The notes beneath the pieces are model-generated. The model had not been told where the DNA came from and ran no database searches. It worked only from the letters and a program-made list of their open reading frames with translations. A DNA stretch of 26,726 bases from Gudongella sp964607545 (GTDB taxonomy: Bacteria > Bacillota > Clostridia > Tissierellales > Tissierellaceae). The first letter of the stretch is position 1, and each line of letters opens with the position of its first letter. The stretch is from positions 1-26,726 of the forward strand of contig CAZSLV010000014.1 of the NCBI GenBank assembly GCA_964607545.1, read 5' to 3'. Shown here one piece after another: positions 1-6,870 of the stretch. The position numbers and the translations under genes are program-made.

Positions 1-51
1 GACCCATCACAAAATAATACCCGAGGAATTTACACACTAAATTGGACTTGA
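1..51 (+). CDS. Possible C-terminal tail of a gene entering from the left edge
   Basis: Frame 1 is open from the window edge and ends at a TGA at 49-51, giving a 16-residue tail that finishes GIYTLNWT. It is too short to identify. It could equally be chance open frame, because the sequence that follows looks degraded. No function is proposed. Confidence 0.2.
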   Translation, partial: DPSQNNTRGIYTLNWT

Positions 52-54
52 CTT

Positions 55-174
55 ATGAGAAAAAAAGAAATTTATATCACATTATTCGTTTTTATATTAG
101 GCTCTATCAGTTTATATCTATTTTCTGTATTAGATATTCAATTGCAAGAGTACGCAAAAAAGGTTATGGTTTAA
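55..174 (+). CDS. Possible small single-pass membrane peptide (39 aa) or gene remnant
   Basis: An ATG at 55 opens 39 codons ending in TAA at 172-174. The peptide starts MRKKE, a positive N-terminus, followed by a hydrophobic stretch at about residues 6-26 that could span the membrane once, then a polar tail ending KKVMV. The ribosome-binding site is poor: no GGAGG-like sequence sits 5-10 bases upstream, unlike most genes here. It starts three bases after the TGA at 49-51. It may be the N-terminal remnant of a larger membrane protein whose later part is frameshifted (see 269-466), or a genuine small membrane protein. I do not recognise a family. Confidence 0.25.
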   Translation: MRKKEIYITLFVFILGSISLYLFSVLDIQLQEYAKKVMV

Positions 175-268
175 AGAATACAACTTTTTTAGGACCTTAG
201 AAGTTTTTCTATTAATTTTTTTGGAATACTTTTATCTGAAAAAGTGTTGGTAAATCAAAAAAATAATT

Positions 269-466
269 AGAGTTCCAGAGTTATGTGCTATATTAAAAGG
301 AGATCCTTATAAAATATATTTTAAAATTATTGTAGATTGCACTAATTTACTGAAGGGAGAGTACTATGGTTTGTCAGGATTGTGGGTTTTTTTGCTATGA
401 TGGTCTATAGTATTTGCATTAGCTTTTTATATTATACTCTTAGGTAAACCAAGAGTATTCTTATAA
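269..466 (+). pseudogene. Degenerate membrane-protein fragment with an internal TGA
   Basis: One frame reads 43 sense codons from 269, meets a TGA at 398-400, then continues in the same frame for 21 codons to TAA at 464-466. The part after the TGA is strongly hydrophobic (WSIVFALAFYIILLGK), like a membrane helix with a positively charged end, and the part before it also ends hydrophobic (GLWVFLL). The preceding 175-268 has stops in every frame I read. This fits a decayed membrane-protein gene, perhaps continuous with the hydrophobic peptide at 55-174. It resembles no family I can name, and the coding signal is short, so chance is not excluded. Confidence 0.3.
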
Positions 467-601
467 CTTCTGTGTTTGAAAGAATTAAAATTAAATATAA
501 ACCAGTGTAGTGAATTAGAGTTAAATATCTTAATATTGAGATAAAATAGACATTAGGTTAGTGAATATTAGTAGTTTTAAGCGAAGTGATAATTTCTTAT
601 C

Positions 602-672
602 GTAGGGTGAGACGACTCTGTCTCACCGCTTAGCTGACAACAAATCGGCCAGACAGAGTCGTCTGGCCCTAC
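602..672. repeat. 71-bp MITE-like inverted-repeat element made of two hairpins
   Basis: The ends are GTAGGG (602-607) and CCCTAC (667-672). The 22-base arms 602-623 and 651-672 are inverted copies matching at 20 of 22 positions. Each half is also its own hairpin: GGTGAGAC (606-613) pairs with GTCTCACC (620-627) around the loop GACTCT, and GGCCAGAC (647-654) pairs with GTCTGGCC (661-668) around the loop AGAGTC. The two loops are complementary to each other. The element is GC-richer than its surroundings. No target-site duplication is obvious. It looks like a short dispersed non-coding repeat; copy number cannot be judged from one window. Confidence 0.7.
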
Positions 673-717
673 AACTAGTGTTACCCATCATTAGTATTAT
701 GCGACACAAATAAATCT

Positions 718-752
718 AAAGAGCTATGAAGATAAAGTCCATGGCTCTTTTT
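718..752 (+). terminator. Rho-independent terminator upstream of the CDF gene
   Basis: AAAGAGCTATG (718-728) pairs with CATGGCTCTTT (740-750), 11 pairs with one G-U, loop of 11 bases, followed by a short T run to 752. It would end any transcript from the left and isolate the promoter at 802-830. No clear gene lies just upstream, so the transcript it serves is unknown. Confidence 0.6.
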
Positions 753-801
753 AAAGTTCAAATAATTTTAAAATTGGTACATATAATCATTTTATATAGT
801 G

Positions 802-830
802 GTTTCATATCCTGTTTTTCAGGGTATAAT
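802..830 (+). promoter_or_regulatory. Sigma-A-type promoter for the CDF exporter
   Basis: A perfect -10 TATAAT lies at 825-830 with a weak -35 GTTTCA at 802-807, spacing 17. The expected start is near 837, giving a leader of about 24 bases with AGGGAGG at 849-855 before the ATG at 861. No manganese riboswitch fits in this short leader. Confidence 0.5.
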
Positions 831-860
831 AGAACTTAGGCAATAGTTAGGGAGGATAAG

Positions 861-2036
861 ATGATTACAAAATGGATGTTAGGTTTGCTACTTAAGGGAA
901 ATAAAGATTACACGAATGAAGAAACCAGATTAAAAATTGGATATTTTGCTAGCATAGTTGGCGTTATTTTAAATATAATATTAGCAGTTTCTAAAGTTAT
1001 AATAGGGACACTGATATCTTCTATAGGGGTTGTGGCTGATGGTGTCAATAACTTTGCAGATACTGCTTCATCAATAATAACCCTAGTTGGTTTTAAGTTA
1101 TCTAGTAAACCTGCAGATAAAAACCACCCCTATGGACATGGGCGGATCGAGTATATTGCTGCTTTAATGGTTGCCTTTATGGTCATACTTGTAGGCCTTC
1201 AATTTGTTATGTCATCAATTGAAAGGATAAAAAGCCCCAAAGAAGTCCTCTTTGAACCTGTACCCTTTATTATTTTAATAATTTCAATTATTGTTAAGAT
1301 TTGGCTAAGTTTTTTTAATAAAAAGCTTGGGGATAAAATTAATTCAGGAGGTCTAAAGGCCACAGCCACAGATGCATTGGGAGATGTCTTAATAACTAGT
1401 GTTGTTGTTATTTCAATAGTAGGTTCCCAATTTACAAGTTTTCCTATAGATGGCTTTATTGGGCTATTGGTTTCAGGATTTATAATTTATGCTGGTCTTA
1501 GTCTTGTAAAAGATACTATAAGTCCCTTAATTGGAGAAGCACCCTCAAAAGAGTTAATAGATGGAATATACAATGATATATTAGAATATGAGTATGTAAG
1601 TGGTGCCCATGACTTGTTTATACATTTTTATGGGGCTAATAGGACAATGGCAACTATAGATGTAGAAGTTCCAGGAGACTTAAATGTAGTTACAGTTCAT
1701 GATATAATTGATAGGGCTGAGAGGGAAATTGGTAAAAAATATGGGATAACCCTAGTAATACACATGGACCCTCTAGCTAAAGAAACTAAAGAAGTATTTG
1801 AACTAAGAAAAAAAGTTAAAAAAATAGTAAAAGCAGATTCTAGAGTCCAATCTATACATGACTTTTTAGTTTTAGATGGTAATGATAAAAACATAGTAGA
1901 ATTTCATGCTCTTATTGATTATGAGAAGAATATAAAGCAAATGGGTATCAATGATTTAAGGAAGCAACTTGAAAAAAAAGTAGAAGCAGAAATAGATAAT
2001 ATAGAATGCAGAATTATAATTGACATAAACCACTAA
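861..2036 (+). CDS. Cation diffusion facilitator family metal exporter, manganese-type site
   Basis: A 391-residue CDF transporter that should export a divalent metal in exchange for protons at the cytoplasmic membrane. An N-terminal six-helix domain (about residues 25-220) is followed by a cytosolic CDF dimerisation domain (about 225-390). The family hallmark NHPYGHGR is at 88-95. Aligning by this motif to E. coli FieF (site A D45, D49, H153, D157), the equivalent residues here are N63, D67, D170 and D174. Zn exporters have His in the third position; the Asn-Asp/Asp-Asp set is what is known from MntE-type manganese exporters, so manganese is the inferred substrate. The start has AGGGAGG six bases upstream. 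The gene has its own promoter and ends 16 bases before the GCS2 gene, so the three forward genes may be cotranscribed. Confidence 0.9.
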   Translation: MITKWMLGLLLKGNKDYTNEETRLKIGYFASIVGVILNIILAVSKVIIGTLISSIGVVADGVNNFADTASSIITLVGFKLSSKPADKNHPYGHGRIEYIAALMVAFMVILVGLQFVMSSIERIKSPKEVLFEPVPFIILIISIIVKIWLSFFNKKLGDKINSGGLKATATDALGDVLITSVVVISIVGSQFTSFPIDGFIGLLVSGFIIYAGLSLVKDTISPLIGEAPSKELIDGIYNDILEYEYVSGAHDLFIHFYGANRTMATIDVEVPGDLNVVTVHDIIDRAEREIGKKYGITLVIHMDPLAKETKEVFELRKKVKKIVKADSRVQSIHDFLVLDGNDKNIVEFHALIDYEKNIKQMGINDLRKQLEKKVEAEIDNIECRIIIDINH

Positions 2037-2052
2037 ACTAAGGAGAGAACAC

Positions 2053-3345
2053 ATGGACTATAAAGAACAAATCAAAGTATTAGAAGACTACATCCGACAA
2101 GGTGAAAAAGAAATAGAAAATTTTAAATTAGGAATGGAAATTGAGCACTTTATATTGGATAAAGAAAGCCTAAAGACCATTTCATACTATGGTGAAAATG
2201 GGGTTGAAACCACCCTTAAAGAAATGGAAGAGATGGGTTGGAAGGGCAGCTATGAAGGAGAATACTTACTTGGACTAGAAAAGGGTGATTTAAATGTTAC
2301 CCTAGAACCCGGAAGTCAATTTGAATTAAGCATTAATGCCAAAAGCAAAATAAAAGACTTAGAAACTCTTTACCTTCAGTTTTTAGATGAAGTATTACCT
2401 ATTTTAGAGAGTAAAGGTCAAGTCTTAGCAAGTTTAGGCTACCATCCCCTCACACAAATTGATGAAATTAAGCTATTACCAAAGAAAAGATATGATATTA
2501 TGTTTAACCATTTTAAGGATAAGGGGTCCCATGCCCATAATATGATGAAGGGAACGGGAGCCCTTCAGGTAGCAATTGACTACTCGAGTGAAGAGAATTA
2601 CCACAAGAAATTTAGGAGTATAAATGCCTTATCACCTGTTTTCTACGCCTTGTTTGAAAATGCCTTATTCTTTGAAAAAGAACCTTGTTCTACCCACAAC
2701 CTAAGGTCCTATGTATGGTTAAATTGTGATGATGACAGGGCTGGTACAGTAGAGGGTTCCCTAGATGAAGAATTCGGATACAAGGACTACGCCAAGTATA
2801 TTTTAGAAAGACCTCCCATATTTACAATTAGAGACAATAAGATTATTGAAACGCATGATAAAAAAGTAAAAGAAATTTTAGAACCAAGTCTTACAAGTAA
2901 GGAAGAAATAGATCACTTAATGTCTATGTTTTTTCCTGATGTGAGGACAAAAAAATACATTGAAATTAGAATGATGGACTCAGTTCCCTACCCACTTAAC
3001 TTTTCAGTAGTAGCCCTTATTAAAGGTGTATTTTATAATGAAGAAAATTTAGAAACCCTATATAACTTTATAGAAAAGATAAGTTATGAGGATGTTTATA
3101 AAGCTAAGATTGACATGTTAACCCATGGACTAGAAACAAAATTTGCTGACAAAAGTATTTTAGAAATAGGCAAGTGGTTGCTTGAACTTGCAGAAAGCGG
3201 TCTAGAGGATGAAGAAGTTGAATATCTTAAACCCCTTAAAGACTTATTAGATAAGGGCTTAAACCCTTATTTATACACCAAAGAGCAATATAAAACAGGG
3301 GATAGGAAAAAGGCAATTGAATGGGCTATCATAAGGAGAAGATAA
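2053..3345 (+). CDS. GCS2-family glutamate-cysteine ligase-like enzyme
   Basis: A 430-residue carboxylate-amine ligase of the plant-type glutamate-cysteine ligase family (GCS2), which forms gamma-glutamylcysteine from glutamate, cysteine and ATP in the cytosol. Visible signs are the N-terminal GMEIEH (27-32), the acidic metal/ATP-binding strand typical of the fold, the EPGSQFELS segment in which the family holds its glutamate-binding loop, and a C-terminal EIRMMDSVPYP. AAGGAGAG precedes the ATG by about seven bases. The TAA at 3343-3345 is one base from the next ATG, so the two ligases are almost certainly translationally coupled. The family also contains EgtA and other amide ligases, so the amino acid joined to glutamate is inferred, not shown. 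Confidence 0.85.
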   Translation: MDYKEQIKVLEDYIRQGEKEIENFKLGMEIEHFILDKESLKTISYYGENGVETTLKEMEEMGWKGSYEGEYLLGLEKGDLNVTLEPGSQFELSINAKSKIKDLETLYLQFLDEVLPILESKGQVLASLGYHPLTQIDEIKLLPKKRYDIMFNHFKDKGSHAHNMMKGTGALQVAIDYSSEENYHKKFRSINALSPVFYALFENALFFEKEPCSTHNLRSYVWLNCDDDRAGTVEGSLDEEFGYKDYAKYILERPPIFTIRDNKIIETHDKKVKEILEPSLTSKEEIDHLMSMFFPDVRTKKYIEIRMMDSVPYPLNFSVVALIKGVFYNEENLETLYNFIEKISYEDVYKAKIDMLTHGLETKFADKSILEIGKWLLELAESGLEDEEVEYLKPLKDLLDKGLNPYLYTKEQYKTGDRKKAIEWAIIRRR

Positions 3346-3346
3346 A

Positions 3347-4666
3347 ATGGATGCTATAAAAATTAACAAAGAATATATTGAAATGGTATTAAACAATCAA
3401 GACTTATATATAGATGATTATAAAAATACAATTGAAAAAGTAGCAAACTCAACTGCAATCTATAAGGGTAAGCCAGTCCCCTTCTTATATAACCCAATGT
3501 TTTTTACTCCAGAGGATGAGGAAAACTTTGATAATATAGGCAAGATGATGATTCAAATAGGAGATAAGGTTTTTGATAAATTTGCAAGTGATTTAAATTA
3601 TCGTAAAAAATTCAAGTATCCAGATTATATCATAGACCTTATGATGCTCCCAAATTCATATGATATAAATGTTCCCATAGGTAGGTTTGATGTTTTTTAT
3701 AAGGATAAGGATAACTTTAAATTTTGTGAAATAAATACAGATGGTTCATCTGCCATGAATGAGGATAACACTGTGGGGAGGATCATTTTAGAAAGCAAGG
3801 CTTTAAAAGACTTTTCTAAAAGGTATAGCTTGAAAAATAGGGACCTAATAAATAGCTGGGTTGAAAAAAGTATTGAAATCTTTAACAAGTGGGACCCCAT
3901 AAACAAAAGGCCAAATGTTGCTATAGTTGATTTTAAGGAAAGTGGGACCCCATATGAATTTTTAGAGTTTAAAAAAGCATATGAAAATGCAGGCTATAAT
4001 TGTATTATTGCAGACCCAAGAGATTTAATTTATAGGGATGGAAACTTGTACTTTGAAGAATATAAGATAGATTTAGTTTATAGGAGGATAGTGACATTTG
4101 AACTAATAGAAAAAAAAGATGAAATTGGTGAGTTTTTAAAGGCATACAGGGAAAACGCCATGTGTATTATTGGTAGTTTAAGATCTCAACTAATCCACAA
4201 TAAAATATTTTTTGAGATATTACATGATAAAGAAACCCTAGCCTTCTTATCAGAAGAAGAAAAAAAGTATATATTAAACCACATCCCCTATACAGGTAAG
4301 TTTGAAGGTAGTGAGGAAGACTTTAATAAAGTGCTTTTAAATAAGGATAAATATGTATTAAAGCCTCATGATAAGAATGGGTCCCAAGGGGTCTTTGTTG
4401 GTAGAGATTTATCTGATAAGGTGTGGAAAGAAAAGTTAAGCAAAGTGTTTAACACAGACTATATTTACCAAGACTTTATAGAACCTTTTAAAAGAGACTT
4501 TATAGTCTATAAAGATGGGGCATTTAAAAGAGAGACCTTTGGTTCTATAGTAGGGATTTTTATGTACAAGGAAGAATACCAAGGCTTATATACTAGAATT
4601 GGAAAAGAAAATATTATATCTGGCCTTACGAGTTATTACACAGTACCAAATATAATAGTTTCTTAA
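3347..4666 (+). CDS. ATP-grasp ligase, glutathionylspermidine synthase family
   Basis: A 439-residue ATP-grasp amide ligase of the glutathionylspermidine synthase C-terminal family. The metal and substrate signature is present: GRFDVFYK (112-119) and CEINTDGSS (127-135), matching the family's R-x-D and E-x-N elements. A nucleotide-binding stretch VLKPHDKNGSQGVFVG follows at about 335-350, and the C-terminus has the usual R-x-G with a GLTSYYTVP end. It lacks the N-terminal amidase domain of E. coli GspS, so it is a synthetase only. AGGAGA for this start lies inside the end of the GCS2 gene, one base of gap. The likely role is to extend gamma-glutamylcysteine with a second partner; glycine, a polyamine or another amine are all possible. 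The last four bases overlap the convergent alarmone synthetase gene. Confidence 0.8.
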   Translation: MDAIKINKEYIEMVLNNQDLYIDDYKNTIEKVANSTAIYKGKPVPFLYNPMFFTPEDEENFDNIGKMMIQIGDKVFDKFASDLNYRKKFKYPDYIIDLMMLPNSYDINVPIGRFDVFYKDKDNFKFCEINTDGSSAMNEDNTVGRIILESKALKDFSKRYSLKNRDLINSWVEKSIEIFNKWDPINKRPNVAIVDFKESGTPYEFLEFKKAYENAGYNCIIADPRDLIYRDGNLYFEEYKIDLVYRRIVTFELIEKKDEIGEFLKAYRENAMCIIGSLRSQLIHNKIFFEILHDKETLAFLSEEEKKYILNHIPYTGKFEGSEEDFNKVLLNKDKYVLKPHDKNGSQGVFVGRDLSDKVWKEKLSKVFNTDYIYQDFIEPFKRDFIVYKDGAFKRETFGSIVGIFMYKEEYQGLYTRIGKENIISGLTSYYTVPNIIVS

Positions 4667-5337
4667 TCCCCTTCAATCCGATTCCTAATATTCATCATTT
4701 GCATATCTGTCTGTGCTATAGTTTCTGCGCACAAACTTAATTCATCTTCTATAGCTTTAGAATGGTCCAGGTCTTTTTTATACTTTAACTGGTGCTCTAA
4801 GCTTGCCCAAAAGTCCATTGCTACAGTGCGGATTTGAATTTCAACTCTTACTAATTGCTTTTTATCTGAAAAAAATACAGGAACCTCAAGTATCAAATGG
4901 TAGCTCCTATATCCATTTGGCTTGGGGTTTTTTATATAGTCCTTTGCCTTAATCAAAACTATGTCATCTTGCTTAATTAACATATCAGAAATTTTATAAA
5001 CATCATCTATAAAAGAACATACTACCCTTATTCCAGCTACATCATCAAGGTTTTCTATAACTGATTCAACACTAACTTCTTTTCCAAGGGATTGCAACTT
5101 ATTAACTATGCTTAAGGGTTTTTTAACCCTAGATTTAATAAATTGAATAGGGTTTTTTCTATTGCCCAAAGACAACTCATCATTAAGTATATCAAGCTTA
5201 GTGGTGATTTCCTTAATTGCTGAATTATATATCATCATAAGTTCTCTAAAATTTATAATTTGTTCAAAAAACTCCTCTGGGACTTGGGGTAGGGCTGCTT
5301 GCATTAAAACCTTGTTTTTATAGTCATTGTTATCCAT
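4663..5337 (-). CDS. relQ: Small alarmone synthetase, RelQ/YjbM type GTP pyrophosphokinase
   Basis: A 224-residue cytosolic enzyme that transfers pyrophosphate from ATP to GDP or GTP to make (p)ppGpp. It has the synthetase domain only: DVAGIRVVCSF (99-109), KDYIKNPKPNGYRSYH (132-147) containing the substrate loop, and EIQIRTVAMDFWASLEHQ (166-183), the signature of the SAS1/RelQ group. No HD hydrolase, TGS or ACT domain is present, and the length is close to the usual 210. The ATG at 5335-5337 directly abuts the stop of the upstream membrane-protein gene, with GAGGTG six bases before it, so the two are cotranscribed and probably coupled. The stop overlaps the convergent ATP-grasp gene by four bases with no terminator between. 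Confidence 0.93.
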   Translation of the reverse strand: MDNNDYKNKVLMQAALPQVPEEFFEQIINFRELMMIYNSAIKEITTKLDILNDELSLGNRKNPIQFIKSRVKKPLSIVNKLQSLGKEVSVESVIENLDDVAGIRVVCSFIDDVYKISDMLIKQDDIVLIKAKDYIKNPKPNGYRSYHLILEVPVFFSDKKQLVRVEIQIRTVAMDFWASLEHQLKYKKDLDHSKAIEDELSLCAETIAQTDMQMMNIRNRIEGD

Positions 5338-6699
5338 TTAATTCACCTCTTCTATTATTTTACTATCTGAATCTACTTCTTTTTCTTTGTAGTATATTGT
5401 CCTAGATATTACAAAACTATTCTTTCTTAAAAATTCCCTATTTAAAAATTCAAAATAAGCTCCAGGGGAAATCAAACCATTGATATTGACCAAATCTATA
5501 CCAGATTGGCCGACTATGGAATCAGCTAAAAGCACACAATTAGTATTCATAACAAAGTAAGTCTTAAAGGGACCTTTTAAAAACTTATAAAAACGAGCCT
5601 TTAAATTTACATAAACTATTGATGCATAGTCTGTATAGGGCTCTTTTGGAATTATACCAAGTTTTTCATCTAATTTACTCCTTGGCTCCCATTCGTACAG
5701 GTTTTTTTCAATATCTTTTATTTTTTCTCTTACCCTTTTTTCTTGTTCTGGTGTAAGTTTAAGACCAAAACCAAACAAGGTCTTATCTAGGTGGTTTTGA
5801 GAAAAATCTATATACTTTTCTTTATCATCTATTTGCATTAAAACACCATCAGATATTAGTCCCTTTAGCTTATATGTTTTGTCATCATAGCTCCCATAGG
5901 TCATAACTCTACCATCAAAGTAAATATCCACATGGCCAAAAGCAGAAATCCCTTTTTCTCCAACATGAATCAAGACTTCCAAATTAAAAGGAGTATTTTC
6001 TTTTATAGCTACCAAGTCATCTTCATTTAAACTTTCAGTTTCAAAAGCCTTGTTTATTTTCATAAGAATACCATGGGGTATAAAGGCTAGCATAAAGATT
6101 GGCAAACTAACCCTAAATTTTCTTTTAAAAGAATTCTTAGTATCCCTTGCTAGGGCCTCTGAAAGGCCATCTATAATAAATGAAATTCCATAAAAAACAA
6201 AGAAGATTCCTATAACATTTGATATTGTATAAAAGGAACTTAAGGGGTGGATAATTATAATTAATCCAAAAAACATTAAAACACTTGCTTCTAATAAGAG
6301 AAATGCTCTCTTTTTAACCTTGTTTTTCTTGTATTGATAATATATTAAAAGTCTAATTATACCGCTAAAAAGTCCATAGAGGCCAAATAATATTGGTAGT
6401 ATTGAAACAACAAGCCTAGGATAAAAATATATAAGTCCTGCCATTATAATATTTATAAGAAACCCAAACAGCCTAGATAGAGAAGTAAGTCTTTTAATCC
6501 CCCAAGGTTTAAATCCAATAAGCTGAAACAAGGCTAAGATAATAAAAGCAATTGTTGTCAAGTTCAACAAGCTTTTTACAGCAAAAATCAAGCTTCCTTT
6601 TTGAGTCAAAAATAAAAAAGCTAGACCCAAGTAAAGAAAACCTGAAAGAATAATAGAATAACCATCTATAGTCTTTATTTTCAACTCTCTTATATTCAT
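5338..6699 (-). CDS. DUF308/HdeD-like membrane protein with C-terminal permuted papain-like domain
   Basis: A 453-residue protein in two parts. Residues 12-205 hold about six hydrophobic helices in the paired pattern of HdeD/DUF308 proteins, plus a short hydrophobic run near 200-211. Residues 230-440 are a soluble domain with GHVDIYFDG (255-263) and, 130 residues later, NTNCVLLADSIV (385-396). A His-containing strand before an Asn-Cys helix is the order seen in circularly permuted NlpC/P60-papain folds such as LRAT-like and YiiX-like proteins, so His256 and Cys388 are candidate catalytic residues. That assignment is inference from order and motif shape. The domain may be a cysteine hydrolase or acyltransferase acting at the membrane. 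The start has only a weak ribosome-binding site. It is first in an operon with the alarmone synthetase. Confidence 0.7.
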   Translation of the reverse strand: MNIRELKIKTIDGYSIILSGFLYLGLAFLFLTQKGSLIFAVKSLLNLTTIAFIILALFQLIGFKPWGIKRLTSLSRLFGFLINIIMAGLIYFYPRLVVSILPILFGLYGLFSGIIRLLIYYQYKKNKVKKRAFLLLEASVLMFFGLIIIIHPLSSFYTISNVIGIFFVFYGISFIIDGLSEALARDTKNSFKRKFRVSLPIFMLAFIPHGILMKINKAFETESLNEDDLVAIKENTPFNLEVLIHVGEKGISAFGHVDIYFDGRVMTYGSYDDKTYKLKGLISDGVLMQIDDKEKYIDFSQNHLDKTLFGFGLKLTPEQEKRVREKIKDIEKNLYEWEPRSKLDEKLGIIPKEPYTDYASIVYVNLKARFYKFLKGPFKTYFVMNTNCVLLADSIVGQSGIDLVNINGLISPGAYFEFLNREFLRKNSFVISRTIYYKEKEVDSDSKIIEEVN

Positions 6700-6735
6700 T
6701 TTTATTTACCAATCTTAGCCTTGTATTTTAAATTT

Positions 6736-6741
6736 ATTATA
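6736..6741 (-). promoter_or_regulatory. Possible -10 element for the membrane-protein/alarmone synthetase operon
   Basis: On the minus strand TATAAT reads from 6741 to 6736, 37 bases before the start codon at 6699. The -35 region at 16-18 base spacing is poor (for example GCTTTA), so this is a weak call resting on a perfect -10 alone in AT-rich DNA. Confidence 0.3.
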
Positions 6742-6870
6742 CCATAACTAAAATATTTTAAAGCCCTTAGACTTTATTAATAATTATGTATTCCTCTTAT
6801 TTCTAATACTTGTAAATTAAAAACTAGGGTGTTAGTATGATATAAAAGAATGAATTTTAAAGGAGCTATT

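Noticed and set aside
755..860. Manganese riboswitch (yybP-ykoY) before the CDF exporter
   Set aside because: The leader from the predicted start is only about 24 bases, and no conserved core of that riboswitch is visible upstream.
6810..6846. Promoter TTGTAA / TATGAT before the histidine kinase
   Set aside because: The spacing is 20 bases and other hexamer choices are equally weak, so no promoter is called there.
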